Below, one piece after another: positions 1 to 8,660 of a stretch of DNA of 32,919 nt. The notes under the pieces were generated by a model. That model searched no databases and was not told the origin of the DNA. It was given only the letters and a program-made list of their open reading frames with translations. The translations under genes and the position numbers were made by a program. Position 1 is the first letter of the stretch, and each line of letters begins with the position of its first letter. This stretch comes from Nitriliruptoraceae bacterium (lineage in GTDB: Bacteria; Actinomycetota; Nitriliruptoria; Nitriliruptorales; Nitriliruptoraceae), in NCBI GenBank assembly GCA_003563915.1, contig PWTE01000170.1:1-32919 (forward strand), written 5' to 3'.

Positions 1-121
1 CAACACGGAGATGACCGTGGAGTTGATCGCGCCGATCGCGATGGACGAGGGGTTGAAGTTCGCGATCCGTGAGGGGGGCCGCACCGTGGGTGCGGGCCGC
101 GTCACCAAGATCCTCAAGTAG
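1..121 (+). CDS. tuf: Elongation factor Tu, C-terminal end (partial)
   Basis: The first 121 bases carry the last 39 codons of an open frame that enters from outside the window and stops at TAG 119-121. The peptide includes [20 protein letters not shown] and [15 protein letters not shown], the closing strands of EF-Tu domain III. EF-Tu is the GTPase that brings aminoacyl-tRNA to the ribosome. It sits 10 bases before rpsJ, the usual actinobacterial order rpsL-rpsG-fusA-tuf-rpsJ, so the ribosomal cluster may be read partly from the upstream str operon. No promoter or S10-type leader fits in the gap. Confidence 0.95.
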   Translation, partial: NTEMTVELIAPIAMDEGLKFAIREGGRTVGAGRVTKILK

Positions 122-131
122 AGACGAGACC

Positions 132-449
132 ATGGTTACTGCGACCGACCAGAAGATCCGGATCCGCCTCAAGGCCTACGACCACGAGGTCCTCGATCGC
201 TCCGCGCGGGAGATCGTCGACACCGTCGAGGCCACCGGCGCGCACGTCACCGGACCGGTGCCGTTGCCGACCGAGCGCAACGTGTGGTGCGTCATCCGCT
301 CCCCCCACAAGTACAAGGATTCGCGGGAGCACTTCGAGATGCGCACCCACAAGCGCCTCATCGACATCCACCAGCCGACCCAGAAGACCATCGACAAGTT
401 GATGGGCCTCTCGTTGCCGGCTGGCGTGGACATCGAGATCAAGCTCTAG
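132..449 (+). CDS. rpsJ: 30S ribosomal protein S10
   Basis: 105 residues, the usual family length. The sequence [20 protein letters not shown] and the loop [20 protein letters not shown] are typical of S10, which binds the 3' domain of 16S rRNA in the small-subunit head and joins NusG/NusB antitermination complexes. I chose the ATG at 132 because it is preceded by a purine-rich GAGACGAG and gives the normal N-terminus. An in-frame upstream start at 69 would overlap tuf. It is the first gene of the S10 cluster and follows tuf by 10 bases. Confidence 0.97.
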   Translation: MVTATDQKIRIRLKAYDHEVLDRSAREIVDTVEATGAHVTGPVPLPTERNVWCVIRSPHKYKDSREHFEMRTHKRLIDIHQPTQKTIDKLMGLSLPAGVDIEIKL

Positions 450-534
450 GACCGCGGACCCCGCGGGATCCGACCACCGATACCGAGCCCGTCCGCTGCG
501 CGTGACGCATGACGGGCCAGCAGGAGACGTACCC

Positions 535-1188
535 ATGGCTTCCAAGGGCATCTTGGGGACCAAGCTCGGCATGACCCAGGTCTTCGATGACGAAGGCCGG
601 GTCGTGCCCGTGACCGTGGTCCGCGCCGAGCCGAACACCGTCAGCCAGATCAAGACCCCCGAGTCCGACGGCTACAGCGCCGTCCAGCTCGCCTATGGCA
701 CGAGCAAGCACGTCACCAAGCCGCTGGCGGGCCACCTCGCCAAGGCCGGGATCGACACGGCCCGCGTCCTGGCCGAGCTGCGTGTGACCGACGGCAGCGA
801 GTTGCCGGAGGTCGGGTCGTCGGTCTCCGTCCAGGCGTTCACCGCGGGTGAGATCGTCGACGTGACCGGGACCAGCAAGGGCAAGGGCTACGCCGGCGTC
901 ATGAAGCGGCACAACTTCTCCGGGATGGGCGACGGCCACGGGGTCAAGAAGAAGAACCGCCACCCCGGGGCCGTCGGCGCCTGCGCGACCCCCGGCCGCA
1001 CCTTCCGCGGAACGAAGATGGCCGGCCGGATGGGGGGTGCGCGGGTGACCGTGCAGAACCTCGAGGTGGTGGACATCGATACGGAACACCAGCTGATCCT
1101 GGTCAAGGGCGCGCTGCCCGGTTCGGACGGTCAGGTGGTCTTCATCAAGTCGGCCGCGAAGGCAGCGGTCAAGGGTGGTGAGTCCTGA
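535..1188 (+). CDS. rplC: 50S ribosomal protein L3
   Basis: 217 residues. MASKGILGTKLGMTQVFDDE is the classic start of L3, and the central loop KGKGYAGVMKRHNFSGMGDG reaches toward the peptidyl transferase centre of 23S rRNA. L3 is an early assembly protein of the large subunit. The ATG at 535 is preceded by AGGAGA at a good distance; the longer frame from 502 would add 11 residues not found in the family. The 85-base gap after rpsJ shows no strong hairpin. Its TGA shares bases with the rplD ATG. Confidence 0.97.
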   Translation: MASKGILGTKLGMTQVFDDEGRVVPVTVVRAEPNTVSQIKTPESDGYSAVQLAYGTSKHVTKPLAGHLAKAGIDTARVLAELRVTDGSELPEVGSSVSVQAFTAGEIVDVTGTSKGKGYAGVMKRHNFSGMGDGHGVKKKNRHPGAVGACATPGRTFRGTKMAGRMGGARVTVQNLEVVDIDTEHQLILVKGALPGSDGQVVFIKSAAKAAVKGGES

Positions 1189-1850
1189 TGACCAAGCTCG
1201 ACGTGAAGGACCTGACCGGCAAGAAGGTCGACTCGGTCGACCTGCCTGCCGCGTGGTTCGACGGCCCGGTCAACGTCCCGGTGATGCACCAGGTCGTGAC
1301 CGCCCAGCTGGCGTCGGCCCGGCAGGGCACCCACAAGACCAAGACCCGTGGTGAGGTCCGCGGTGGTGGTCGCAAGCCGTGGCGCCAGAAGGGCACCGGG
1401 CGAGCTCGTCAGGGCTCGATCCGCGCGCCCCAGTGGATCGGCGGTGGCGTCGCCCACGGCCGCGTCCCGAAGGACTGGTCCATCCGCGTCAACAAGAAGG
1501 TCAAGCGTGCGGCGCTGCGGTCCGCGCTGTCCGACCGGGCCCTGGCTGAGGCGATCACGGTCGTGCGCGACCTCGCGTTCGAGGCTCCGCGCACCAAGGA
1601 CGCCGTCGCGGCGCTCGACGCGCTCGGCCACGGCGAGCACAAGGTGCTGATCGTCCTCGCCGACCGTGACGAGGCGACGATCCGTTCCTTCCGCAACCTG
1701 CCGCGAGCCCACACGTTGGTCGTGGACCAGCTCAACACCCACGACGTGCTCGCGAGCGACGTCATCGTCTTCGACGAGGCGGCGCTGGAGCTCATCGGAT
1801 CCGGCAGGCGCGCCAGCACCGCTGCGGCGGCTGAGGAGGTCGAGGCATGA
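1188..1850 (+). CDS. rplD: 50S ribosomal protein L4
   Basis: 220 residues, close to family length. The central segment [20 protein letters not shown], followed by [20 protein letters not shown], is the extended loop that lines the peptide exit tunnel. The start overlaps the rplC stop in a TGATG and the end overlaps rplW in an ATGA, so translation is probably coupled. In E. coli L4 autoregulates the S10 operon through a leader; no such leader is visible ahead of rpsJ here. Confidence 0.97.
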   Translation: MTKLDVKDLTGKKVDSVDLPAAWFDGPVNVPVMHQVVTAQLASARQGTHKTKTRGEVRGGGRKPWRQKGTGRARQGSIRAPQWIGGGVAHGRVPKDWSIRVNKKVKRAALRSALSDRALAEAITVVRDLAFEAPRTKDAVAALDALGHGEHKVLIVLADRDEATIRSFRNLPRAHTLVVDQLNTHDVLASDVIVFDEAALELIGSGRRASTAAAAEEVEA

Positions 1851-2137
1851 AGGACCCGCGCGACATCATCTACCGCCCGGTCATCTCGGAGAAGACCTAC
1901 GGGCTCCTCGACGAGAACAAGTACACGTTCGAGGTCGACCCACGCGCCAACAAGACCCAGATCCGCCAGGCGATCGAGGAGATCTTCGACGTCACCGTGT
2001 TGGGGGTGAACACGATGAACCGCACCGGCAAGCGCAAGCGTCGGGGGTTGATCGTAGGCAAGCGTCCCGACACGAAGCGCGCGATCGTCACCGTCGCCGA
2101 AGGCGACGAGATCGAGCTGTTCGACGCGGGCCTCTAG
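1847..2137 (+). CDS. rplW: 50S ribosomal protein L23
   Basis: 96 residues. [20 protein letters not shown] and the basic stretch [20 protein letters not shown] are diagnostic of L23, a protein at the exit of the peptide tunnel and the docking site for trigger factor and SRP. It overlaps rplD by 4 bases (ATGA) and is followed by rplB after 30 bases. Confidence 0.96.
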   Translation: MKDPRDIIYRPVISEKTYGLLDENKYTFEVDPRANKTQIRQAIEEIFDVTVLGVNTMNRTGKRKRRGLIVGKRPDTKRAIVTVAEGDEIELFDAGL

Positions 2138-2167
2138 GCCCCCGAGCACCGTCACGAAGGCAGCACC

Positions 2168-3001
2168 ATGGCCATCCGCAAGTACAAGCCGACCTCGCCC
2201 GCGCGGCGCGGGGCGTCGGTCAGTGACTTCCAGACCGTTACCCGGTCGGGACCCGAGAAGTCGCTGCTCGCACCCCTGCCCAAGAAGTCCGGCCGCAACG
2301 TACATGGGCGTATCACCAGCCGTCACCGCGGCGGTGGGCACAAGCGGCAGTACCGCGTCGTCGATCTCCGTCGCAACAAGGACGGGGTCCCCGCGAAGGT
2401 CGCGGCGGTCGAGTACGACCCGAACCGCTCGGCACGTATCGCGCTGTTGCACTACCACGACGGCGAGAAGCGCTACATCCTCGCGCCGAAGAACCTGCGC
2501 GTGGGCCAGCTCGTAGAGTCGGGCCCCGATGCGGACATCCAGATCGGCAACGCCCTGCCGCTGCGCAACATCCCCGTGGGGACCACGGTCCACGCGGTGG
2601 AGCTGCGCCCGGGCGGTGGTGCGAAGTTCGGTCGCGCCGCCGGCACCGCGATCCAGCTGTTGGCCAAGGAGGGCAAGTACGCCGCCCTGCGGATGCCATC
2701 CGGGGAGATCCGGCTGGTGGACGCCCGCTGCCGCGCCGCCATCGGCTCGGTCGGCAACGAGGAGCACGAACTCGTCTTCCTCGGCAAGGCCGGTCGAACC
2801 CGGTGGAAGGGGCAGCGTCCCCAGACCCGCGGTGTCGCCATGAACCCGATCGACCACCCCCTCGGTGGTGGTGAGGGCAAGTCCTCTGGTGGCCGGCACC
2901 CGGTCGACAAGTGGGGCAACCCCGAGCGGCGTACCCGCAAGAAGAGCAAGCCATCCAACCAGTACATCATCCGCCGTCGCGGCAAGAACCGGAGGCGCTA
3001 A
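2168..3001 (+). CDS. rplB: 50S ribosomal protein L2
   Basis: 277 residues, the usual length. [20 protein letters not shown] at the start and the C-terminal stretch [20 protein letters not shown] with its conserved histidine mark L2, the protein closest to the peptidyl transferase centre and important for subunit joining. The basic tail ends KNRRR. The region before the ATG holds GAAGGCAGCACC, an acceptable ribosome binding site. rpsS begins 3 bases after the stop. Confidence 0.98.
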   Translation: MAIRKYKPTSPARRGASVSDFQTVTRSGPEKSLLAPLPKKSGRNVHGRITSRHRGGGHKRQYRVVDLRRNKDGVPAKVAAVEYDPNRSARIALLHYHDGEKRYILAPKNLRVGQLVESGPDADIQIGNALPLRNIPVGTTVHAVELRPGGGAKFGRAAGTAIQLLAKEGKYAALRMPSGEIRLVDARCRAAIGSVGNEEHELVFLGKAGRTRWKGQRPQTRGVAMNPIDHPLGGGEGKSSGGRHPVDKWGNPERRTRKKSKPSNQYIIRRRGKNRRR

Positions 3002-3004
3002 GCC

Positions 3005-3289
3005 ATGCCACGCAGCCTCAAGAAGGGCCCCTTCGTCGACGCCTACCTCATGAAGAAGGTGGAGGCGCAGAACGAGAAGGGCGAGAAGCGCGTGATCAAG
3101 ACGTGGTCGCGCCGTTCGACGATCTTCCCGGAGATGGTCGGTCACACGTTGGCGGTGCACGACGGCCGCAAGCACGTGCCCGTCTACGTCACCGAGTCGA
3201 TGGTCGGCCACAAGCTGGGTGAGTTCGCCCCGACGCGCTCCATCAAGTGGGGCGGCGCCGGCGAGAAGCAAGCGCAGAAGCGCCGGTAG
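3005..3289 (+). CDS. rpsS: 30S ribosomal protein S19
   Basis: 94 residues. [20 protein letters not shown] and the segment [20 protein letters not shown] are standard for S19, which binds the 16S rRNA head together with S13. The start lies 3 bases after rplB, so it is probably read by coupling or from an SD inside the end of rplB (AACCGGAGGCGC). The C-terminus is a short basic tail, QAQKRR. Confidence 0.97.
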   Translation: MPRSLKKGPFVDAYLMKKVEAQNEKGEKRVIKTWSRRSTIFPEMVGHTLAVHDGRKHVPVYVTESMVGHKLGEFAPTRSIKWGGAGEKQAQKRR

Positions 3290-3295
3290 GAGTCG

Positions 3296-3646
3296 ATGAT
3301 GAAGACCAAGGTCCGAGCGACCGCCAAGTTCGTGCGGGTCAGCCCCTCGAAGGTGCGCCAGCTCACGCCGTTGATCGTCGGTCAGCCGATCCACGAGGCG
3401 CAGCGCATCCTGGAGTTCGCCGACAAGGGCGCGGCACAGCCGCTGCTCAAGGTGTTGAACTCGGCGGTGGCCAACGCGGAGAACAACGACGACCTGGATC
3501 CCGACGAGCTGATCGTCGACCAGGCCTACGCCGACGATGGCCCGATCATCAAGCGCTACCAGCCGCGTGCGCTGGGTCGCGCCTACCGCATCCGCAAGCG
3601 CACCAGCCACATCACCGTGGTCGTCACCCCGGCAGAGGAGGCCTGA
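3296..3646 (+). CDS. rplV: 50S ribosomal protein L22
   Basis: 116 residues from the first of two adjacent ATG codons. The second at 3299 sits better relative to the TAGGAG that overlaps the rpsS stop, so the real start may be 3299 (115 residues). [20 protein letters not shown] and the hairpin region around [20 protein letters not shown] identify L22, whose beta-hairpin lines the exit tunnel and is a known site of macrolide-resistance changes in other bacteria. One base separates its stop from the rpsC ATG. Confidence 0.96.
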   Translation: MMKTKVRATAKFVRVSPSKVRQLTPLIVGQPIHEAQRILEFADKGAAQPLLKVLNSAVANAENNDDLDPDELIVDQAYADDGPIIKRYQPRALGRAYRIRKRTSHITVVVTPAEEA

Positions 3647-3647
3647 C

Positions 3648-4727
3648 ATGGGGCAGAAGGTCAACCCGTACGGCTTCCGCCTGGGTGTCACCACCGACTG
3701 GAAGTCCAAGTGGATCGCGGACAAGAAGGAGTACGCCGCGTACCTCCACGAGGACGACCGGATCCGGCGTTACATCCGCGAGCGTGTGCGTCACGCCGGC
3801 GTCAGCCGCATCGACATCACACGGACGCGTGACAACGTCGAGGTGAGCGTCCAAGCGTCGCGCCCCGGCATCGTCATCGGTCGCCGTGGCGCCGAGGCGG
3901 ATGCGATCCGCGCGGATCTCGAGAAGCTGACCTCCAAGAAGGTCAAGCTCAACATCATCGAGATCAAGAACCCGGAGCTCGACGCCCAGGTCATCGCGTA
4001 CAACGTGGCTGAGCAGCTGCGTGGGCGGGTGTCCTTCCGGCGTGCGATGCGCCGCGCCGTCCAGTCGGCGATGAAGGCCGGCGCCAAGGGCATCCGGATC
4101 CAGGTCGGTGGCCGACTCGGCGGTGCCGAGATGAGCCGGACCGAGTGGTACCGCGAGGGCCGCGTGCCGCTGCACACCCTGCGCGCGAAGGTCGATTACG
4201 GCTTCGACGAGGCCCGCACCACCTTCGGGCGCATCGGCGTCAAGGTCTGGGTCTACACCGGTGACCAACTGGGCAGCGGCGAGGAAGCCGAGGCTGCCCG
4301 GGCGATGGACCGCGCACGTGCGCTGGCGGAGGGACGCCCGGTGGACGACCGTCCGCGGCGCAAGTCCGCCCGCAAGGCGGCGAGCGTGGCCAAGAAGGTC
4401 ACCGGTGTCGGGAGCAGGCAGGCTCCGAAGCCGGAGGCCAAGCCGGAGCCGGCGACCCCTGACGCCTCGAACACCGGCGCCCCGGAGCCCACCACTGCTG
4501 CGGACACCGGCGATACCCCCAAGACCACCGACGCTCCGGCCACCACGGAGGCAGCGCCGCCGCAGTCCGGAGCCATGGCTCCGGAGGACGTGGCCGAGGC
4601 TGCACCAGCCGAGGCGGCTCCTGCAGAGCCGGCCGAGCAGACCGCGCCACCCGCGCAGCCCGAGGCTGACGCCGCCGAGGCTCCCACGGGCGACACGGAG
4701 ACCGACGAGAAGGATGGTGAGGCCTGA
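3648..4727 (+). CDS. rpsC: 30S ribosomal protein S3 with a long acidic C-terminal tail
   Basis: 359 residues against the usual ~210-280. Residues 1-207 are a complete S3: [20 protein letters not shown], the KH domain with the GxxG-like loop [20 protein letters not shown] (about 75-94), and the C-terminal domain ending [14 protein letters not shown]3 sits at the mRNA entry tunnel. Residues ~208-359 start with a basic [16 protein letters not shown] stretch and then become an Ala/Pro/Glu/Thr low-complexity tail without Cys or aromatic residues, predicted disordered. Tails of this kind occur in actinobacterial S3 but this one is long. The stop overlaps the rplP ATG (TGATG). Confidence 0.96.
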   Translation: MGQKVNPYGFRLGVTTDWKSKWIADKKEYAAYLHEDDRIRRYIRERVRHAGVSRIDITRTRDNVEVSVQASRPGIVIGRRGAEADAIRADLEKLTSKKVKLNIIEIKNPELDAQVIAYNVAEQLRGRVSFRRAMRRAVQSAMKAGAKGIRIQVGGRLGGAEMSRTEWYREGRVPLHTLRAKVDYGFDEARTTFGRIGVKVWVYTGDQLGSGEEAEAARAMDRARALAEGRPVDDRPRRKSARKAASVAKKVTGVGSRQAPKPEAKPEPATPDASNTGAPEPTTAADTGDTPKTTDAPATTEAAPPQSGAMAPEDVAEAAPAEAAPAEPAEQTAPPAQPEADAAEAPTGDTETDEKDGEA

Positions 4728-5149
4728 TGCTGGCCCCCAAGCGCGTCCGCCACCGCAAGCAGCACCGCCCGCGTCCCCTCAAGGGCCTGTCCAAGGGTCA
4801 CACCCAGGTGTACGTGGGGGACTACGGGCTGATGGCGACCACCCCCGGGTGGATCACCGCACGGCAGATCGAGTCCGCGCGTGTGGCCATCACGCGTGCC
4901 GTCAAGCGTGGCGGGAAGGTCCGGATCACGATCTTCCCGGACCGCTCCATCACCAAGAAGCCGCTCGAGACCCGGATGGGGTCCGGGAAGGGCTCGCCCG
5001 AGCACTGGGTCGCGGCGGTCAAGCCGGGCCGGGTCATGTTCGAGCTGTCCGGCATCGACGAGCAGCTCGCCCGCGAGGCGATGCGTCGCGCGTCGCACAA
5101 GCTCCCGGTGAAGACCAAGTTCGTGATGCGCGAGGAGGGCGGCGAATGA
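4727..5149 (+). CDS. rplP: 50S ribosomal protein L16
   Basis: 140 residues. [20 protein letters not shown], the [17 protein letters not shown]-type loop (here [20 protein letters not shown]) and a basic C-terminus are typical of L16, which organises the tRNA binding sites of the large subunit. It overlaps rpsC at its start. At its stop it overlaps a 22-codon frame that leads straight into rpmC. Confidence 0.97.
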   Translation: MLAPKRVRHRKQHRPRPLKGLSKGHTQVYVGDYGLMATTPGWITARQIESARVAITRAVKRGGKVRITIFPDRSITKKPLETRMGSGKGSPEHWVAAVKPGRVMFELSGIDEQLAREAMRRASHKLPVKTKFVMREEGGE

Positions 5150-5214
5150 GCGGCGCCGGAGGCCCCTTGTGGGCAGTTGAGGGGCCGCAGGCGGTCTCGG
5201 AGGTGAAGAGATGA
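5146..5214 (+). CDS. Tiny 22-residue frame bridging rplP and rpmC
   Basis: An ATG at 5146 overlaps the rplP stop as ATGA, runs for 22 codons (peptide begins [15 protein letters not shown] and ends VSEVKR), and its TGA at 5212-5214 overlaps the rpmC ATG at 5211, again as ATGA. Both junctions therefore look like translational coupling sites, and the frame exactly spans the rplP-rpmC gap. I recognise no family. It may be a relay that keeps ribosomes moving into rpmC rather than a functional peptide. A chance frame of this size is possible, and the rpmC SD (GGAGGTGAAG) lies inside it. Confidence 0.35.
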   Translation: MSGAGGPLWAVEGPQAVSEVKR

Positions 5215-5432
5215 GTAAAGCGGCCGAACTGCGTGAGCTGCCGGACGACGAGCTGCGCCAGCGCTACTCGGAAGGCAAGGAGGAGCTGTTCAACCTCCGC
5301 TTCCAGATCGTCACGGGCCAGCTCGACGACCCACGCCGGATCAAGGAGGTCAAGCGCGAGATCGCTCGTGTCCTGACCGTGATGCGTGAGCGCGAGATCG
5401 CTGCCGCGCGTGAACTCGAGGTTGACGCATGA
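5211..5432 (+). CDS. rpmC: 50S ribosomal protein L29
   Basis: 73 residues, all helical in prediction. Family signatures are [40 protein letters not shown] and the closing [13 protein letters not shown]29 lies beside L23 at the exit tunnel. A strong SD, GGAGGTGAAG, precedes the ATG. The stop overlaps the rpsQ start (ATGA). Confidence 0.96.
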   Translation: MSKAAELRELPDDELRQRYSEGKEELFNLRFQIVTGQLDDPRRIKEVKREIARVLTVMREREIAAARELEVDA

Positions 5433-5698
5433 GCGAGACCACCATCGAACGCAACCGTCGTAAGGAACGTCAGGGCACCGTGGTGTCCGACGTCCAGGAC
5501 AAGACCATCATCGTCCGGGTCGAGCGGCGCACCACGCACCCGCTCTACGGCAAGACGATCAAGGTCAGCAAGAAGTACCACGTCCACGACGAGACCAACG
5601 ACGCCGGTGTCGGTGACATGGTGCGGATCGTCGAGACCCGCCCGATCTCCAAGCTGAAGCACTGGCGTCTCGCCGAGGTCATCGAACGCGCCAAGTGA
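5429..5698 (+). CDS. rpsQ: 30S ribosomal protein S17
   Basis: 89 residues. An OB-fold protein with [20 protein letters not shown] and the motif [20 protein letters not shown], both typical of S17, a primary 16S rRNA binder of the 5' domain. It overlaps rpmC by 4 bases. The 73-base gap to rplN has a small hairpin (CTGCC-GCACAT-GGCAG) right after the stop. Confidence 0.97.
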   Translation: MSETTIERNRRKERQGTVVSDVQDKTIIVRVERRTTHPLYGKTIKVSKKYHVHDETNDAGVGDMVRIVETRPISKLKHWRLAEVIERAK

Positions 5699-5771
5699 TC
5701 CTGCCGCACATGGCAGCAGGGGCCCCGGCGGATCCTTGGCACCCCCCACCTGAACGTAGAGAGAGACAACG

Positions 5772-6140
5772 ATGATCCAGACCGAATCGCGGCTGAAGGT
5801 CGCGGACAACTCGGGAGCGCGCGAGGTGCTGTGCATCCGCGTGCTCGGCGGGTCCGGTCGTCGCTACGCGTCCGTCGGTGACGTGTTCGTCGGCACGGTC
5901 AAGCAGGCCATCCCGCAATCCAACGTCAAGAAGGGCGAGGTCGTCCGCTGCGTCGTCGTGCGCACCGCCAAGGAGCGCCGCCGGCCCGATGGCTCCTACA
6001 TCCGGTTCGACGACAACGCGTGCGTGATCGTCCGCCCGGACGGCACGCCGCGTGGGACCCGTATCTTCGGGCCCGTCGCGCGCGAGCTGCGGGACCAGCG
6101 TTTCATGCGGATCATCTCGCTGGCACCGGAGGTGCTCTAG
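5772..6140 (+). CDS. rplN: 50S ribosomal protein L14
   Basis: 122 residues, the standard length. [40 protein letters not shown] and the ending [18 protein letters not shown] are near-invariant in L14, which takes part in bridge B5/B8 contacts and is the docking site of RsfS. An AGAGAGA purine run precedes the ATG. The TAG is followed directly by the rplX ATG. Confidence 0.98.
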   Translation: MIQTESRLKVADNSGAREVLCIRVLGGSGRRYASVGDVFVGTVKQAIPQSNVKKGEVVRCVVVRTAKERRRPDGSYIRFDDNACVIVRPDGTPRGTRIFGPVARELRDQRFMRIISLAPEVL

Positions 6141-6470
6141 ATGCATCGCATCCGTAAGGACGACCAGGTCCGCGTGACGGCCGGCAAGGACGCCGGCAAG
6201 TCCGGACGCGTGGTGAAGCTGTTCCTCGACCGCGACAAGGCGTTGGTCGAGGGGCGCAACTACGTCAAGAAGCACGAGCGGATCGAGCAGCAGCGTGGCG
6301 GTGGCCAGGGCGGCGGGATCATCGAGACCGAGGCCCCCATCCACCTCTCGAACCTGATGCCGATCTGTCCCTCCTGTGGCGAGGCCACCCGCGTCGGCTT
6401 CGTGTACGAGACCGAAGGCGACCGGCGCAGCAAGGTCCGCCAGTGCAAGAAGTGCGAGAGCACCTTCTGA
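6141..6470 (+). CDS. rplX: 50S ribosomal protein L24, zinc-ribbon form
   Basis: 109 residues. An N-terminal KOW motif ([20 protein letters not shown]) is followed by a linker and a C-terminal zinc ribbon with C76-P-S-C79 and C102-K-K-C105. L24 starts assembly of the large subunit at the 5' end of 23S rRNA. The Cys-bearing form is common in actinobacteria and other groups and matches the Cys forms of S14 and L36 in this window. The ATG abuts the rplN stop. The 100-base gap to rplE shows nothing convincing beyond the rplE SD. Confidence 0.96.
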   Translation: MHRIRKDDQVRVTAGKDAGKSGRVVKLFLDRDKALVEGRNYVKKHERIEQQRGGGQGGGIIETEAPIHLSNLMPICPSCGEATRVGFVYETEGDRRSKVRQCKKCESTF

Positions 6471-6570
6471 TCACACCACCACGCCGCATGGCCCGCCCGT
6501 CGGACACGGGATCGGTGACGCACCCACGCAGGGTGAGGGCGAGTCAGAGGCGACCGAGGAGAAGCGTCAG

Positions 6571-7140
6571 ATGAGCACCACCACGATGCCGCGCTTGAAG
6601 CAGCGGTACCGCGACGAGGTCGCGCCAGCGCTCAAGGAGCAGCTCGGCCTGGCCAACGTCATGGAGATCCCCAAGCTCGAGAAGATCGTCGTCAACATCG
6701 GCCTCGGCGAGGCTGTCGGTGACGCGAAGGCGCTCGAAGGGGCGATGAACGACCTGGCCATGATCACCGGGCAGAAGCCCCGCGTGAACCGGGCCCGGAA
6801 GTCCATCGCCGGATTCAAGCTGCGCGAGGGCATGCCGATCGGCGTGAAGGTCACGTTGCGCGGCGACCGGATGTGGGAGTTCTTCGACCGCATCCTGTCG
6901 GTCGCGATCCCCCGTATCCGTGACTTCCGTGGCCTGAAGGCCACGAGCTTCGACGGCAACGGCAACTACACCTTCGGGCTCACCGAGCAGCTGGTCTTCC
7001 CGGAGATCGACTACGACTCGGTCAACCAGATCCGTGGGATGGACATCACCATCGTCACGACCGCGACCGAGGACGAGCACGGCAAGGCCCTGCTCGACGC
7101 GTATGGCTTCCCCTTCGCCCGCGAGGGCCAGGAGAGCTAG
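6571..7140 (+). CDS. rplE: 50S ribosomal protein L5
   Basis: 189 residues. Family segments: [23 protein letters not shown]-like [40 protein letters not shown] and the closing [21 protein letters not shown]5 binds 5S rRNA and contacts the P-site tRNA. I chose ATG 6571 because a GAGGAGAAG run precedes it by 7 bases. In E. coli the rplE start holds the S8 operator; I saw no clear copy of that structure here. The following gap contains the rpsN leader. Confidence 0.96.
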   Translation: MSTTTMPRLKQRYRDEVAPALKEQLGLANVMEIPKLEKIVVNIGLGEAVGDAKALEGAMNDLAMITGQKPRVNRARKSIAGFKLREGMPIGVKVTLRGDRMWEFFDRILSVAIPRIRDFRGLKATSFDGNGNYTFGLTEQLVFPEIDYDSVNQIRGMDITIVTTATEDEHGKALLDAYGFPFAREGQES

Positions 7141-7177
7141 AGCGCCAGACCACGCACACCGCGTTTGACGAACCGAG

Positions 7178-7246
7178 GCTTCTCCCTAGCACAGGGAGGA
7201 GCGAGGCCGCCGAAGAGAAGCGGCGGCCGATGGAGGGTTGAGCAAC
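7178..7246 (+). promoter_or_regulatory. Two-hairpin leader element, copy 1 (before rpsN)
   Basis: Hairpin I pairs 7178-7187 with 7193-7202 (10 bp, one G-U) around loop AGCAC. After a GA linker, hairpin II pairs 7205-7212 with 7221-7228 (8 bp) around loop AAGAGAAG. Then comes GATGGAGGGTTGAGCAACATG, whose GGAGGG is the rpsN SD. The same architecture occurs twice before rpsD with different but still pairing stem bases, which argues for a conserved RNA structure. I do not recognise it as a known leader. A ribosomal-protein-binding regulator is the likely role. A palindromic mobile repeat is the alternative. Confidence 0.75.
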
Positions 7247-7432
7247 ATGGCCAAGAAGTCGAAGATCGCGCAGGCCAAGCGCGGCATGAAGTACGGCGTG
7301 CAGAACTACACACGCTGTGAGCGCTGCGGTCGTCCGCGAGCGGTGTACAAGCGGTTCAAGCTGTGCCGCGTCTGCTTCCGCGAGATGGCGCACGCCGGCG
7401 AGCTGCCCGGCATCACCAAGGCCAGCTGGTAG
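7247..7432 (+). CDS. rpsZ: 30S ribosomal protein S14, zinc type (S14Z)
   Basis: 61 residues, the short Cys-bearing form. C24-E-R-C27 and C40-R-V-C43 form the zinc site; [20 protein letters not shown] and [18 protein letters not shown] are typical. It binds the 16S rRNA 3' major domain in the head. The ATG at 7247 has GGAGGG nine bases upstream. An in-frame TTG at 7238 lies right after the SD and is too close to be used efficiently, though the same TTG recurs before rpsD. Also called rpsN type Z. It is the only gene of the spc region preceded by the two-hairpin leader. Confidence 0.97.
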   Translation: MAKKSKIAQAKRGMKYGVQNYTRCERCGRPRAVYKRFKLCRVCFREMAHAGELPGITKASW

Positions 7433-7451
7433 CTCGGTGTCGCTGTGAGGC

Positions 7452-7478
7452 GCACGTCCGGCAGCGTGCCGGACGTGC
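7452..7478 (+). promoter_or_regulatory. Perfect 12-bp hairpin between rpsZ and rpsH
   Basis: GCACGTCCGGCA (7452-7463) pairs exactly with 7467-7478 around a GCG loop. No U-run follows, so it is a poor intrinsic terminator by the usual criteria. It could act as an attenuator, an mRNA stabiliser or a protein site such as an S8 operator; none of these can be shown here. The whole gap is 104 bases and ends with CCCCGAGGAGAACCCACG, which carries the rpsH SD. Confidence 0.5.
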
Positions 7479-7536
7479 TGAGACGAACGATGGGAAGTGC
7501 GAGGCGCCGTCCTCGTAACCCCGAGGAGAACCCACG

Positions 7537-7935
7537 ATGACGATGACCGACCCGGTCGCGGACATGCTGACCCGCGTGCGCAACGCGTCGCTCGCGTACC
7601 ACGACGACACCTCGATGCCGTCCTCGAAGATCAAGGTGAACATCGCCCGGATCCTGGAGGAGGAGGGCTACATCGCGGGCTGGTCGATCGAGGAGACGCA
7701 GCCCCAGCCGACGTTGACCATCAAGATGAAGTACGGCCCGAACCGAGAGCGTGTGATCACGGGCCTGCGGCGGATGTCGAAGCCGGGGCTACGTGTCTAC
7801 GTCAAGCGTGATGAGATCCCCCGCGTGCTGGGTGGTCTCGGGGTCGCGATCCTGTCCACCAACGCCGGCCTGATGACCGACCGCACCGCTCGCAAGGAGC
7901 GGCGCGGTGGTGAGGTCCTCGCGTACGTCTGGTGA
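7537..7935 (+). CDS. rpsH: 30S ribosomal protein S8
   Basis: 132 residues. [20 protein letters not shown] is the standard actinobacterial start, and the C-terminus has [20 protein letters not shown] and the final [10 protein letters not shown]8 binds the central domain of 16S rRNA and in E. coli represses the spc operon. A GAGGAG lies ahead of the ATG. A second ATG two codons later is less likely to be the start. Confidence 0.97.
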   Translation: MTMTDPVADMLTRVRNASLAYHDDTSMPSSKIKVNIARILEEEGYIAGWSIEETQPQPTLTIKMKYGPNRERVITGLRRMSKPGLRVYVKRDEIPRVLGGLGVAILSTNAGLMTDRTARKERRGGEVLAYVW

Positions 7936-8003
7936 GCCGATCGGCCGTGGATGCTGTCGACCTCCGACAGCCGCCGCAGGCCAGGAAGAACGAGAGGTAT
8001 CCC

Positions 8004-8546
8004 ATGTCCCGCATCGGCAAGCTGCCTATCCCCGTCCCGGACGGGGTGGACGTCGTGATCGACGGCCTCACGGTGACGGTGAAGGGTCCGAAGGGTGAGC
8101 TGAAGCGCACGATGCCCGAGGGCGTCGAGCTCGCCCGTGACGAGGACGGCGCCGTGATCGTGACCCGGACCGGTGATTCGCGTGACGAGCGTTCCCGCCA
8201 CGGGCTGGTCCGAGCGCTGCTCGCCAACATGGTCCATGGTGTCAGCGACGGCTACAGCAAGGCGCTCGAACTGGTCGGGGTCGGCTACCGCGCCGCGCCG
8301 AAGGGTTCCGCCCTGGAGTTGCAGGTCGGTTACTCCCACCCGGTCGTCGTGGACGCGCCGGAGGGCATCAGTTTCGAGGTCCCTCAGCCCACCCGCGTGG
8401 TGGTCAACGGGATCGACAAGGAGCTGGTCGGCCAGATCGCCGCGAACATCCGCAAGGTCCGTCCGCCCGAGCCCTACAAGGGCAAGGGCATCAAGTACGA
8501 GGGCGAGATCGTGCGCCGGAAGGCCGGGAAGGCCGCCGGTCGCTGA
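8004..8546 (+). CDS. rplF: 50S ribosomal protein L6
   Basis: 180 residues, two L6 domains. [20 protein letters not shown] begins the protein and the C-terminal signature [20 protein letters not shown] is clear. L6 lies near the sarcin-ricin loop and supports elongation factor binding. The ATG at 8004 gives the family N-terminus; a longer frame from 7932 would overlap the rpsH stop and adds a non-family sequence. Gap to rpsH is 68 bases. Confidence 0.97.
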   Translation: MSRIGKLPIPVPDGVDVVIDGLTVTVKGPKGELKRTMPEGVELARDEDGAVIVTRTGDSRDERSRHGLVRALLANMVHGVSDGYSKALELVGVGYRAAPKGSALELQVGYSHPVVVDAPEGISFEVPQPTRVVVNGIDKELVGQIAANIRKVRPPEPYKGKGIKYEGEIVRRKAGKAAGR

Positions 8547-8660
8547 TCCGCCCACCAGGACGCCGGTCGTCCTGTCCCTGCCCCTGACAACCCACCAGCG
8601 GTGCCGCGCTCGACATGGTGCCGCCGCCCACCTCAGCAGAGGCGGGCTCGTAGCCGCCCC

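Noticed and set aside
69-131. In-frame extension of rpsJ to an ATG at 69
   Set aside because: It would overlap the end of tuf and adds residues not found in S10.
122-131. S10-type leader controlled by L4
   Set aside because: Only 10 bases separate tuf from rpsJ, so there is no room for the known leader.
1409-3724. 771-codon minus-strand open frame across rplD-rplV
   Set aside because: It lies opposite five clear ribosomal protein genes; its translation is Leu/Arg/Asp/Val-rich shadow sequence typical of the antisense of high-GC codons.
7178-7202. Reading hairpin I of the leader as a plain intrinsic terminator
   Set aside because: No U-run follows, the second stem and SD block are also conserved, and the element sits immediately before start codons.
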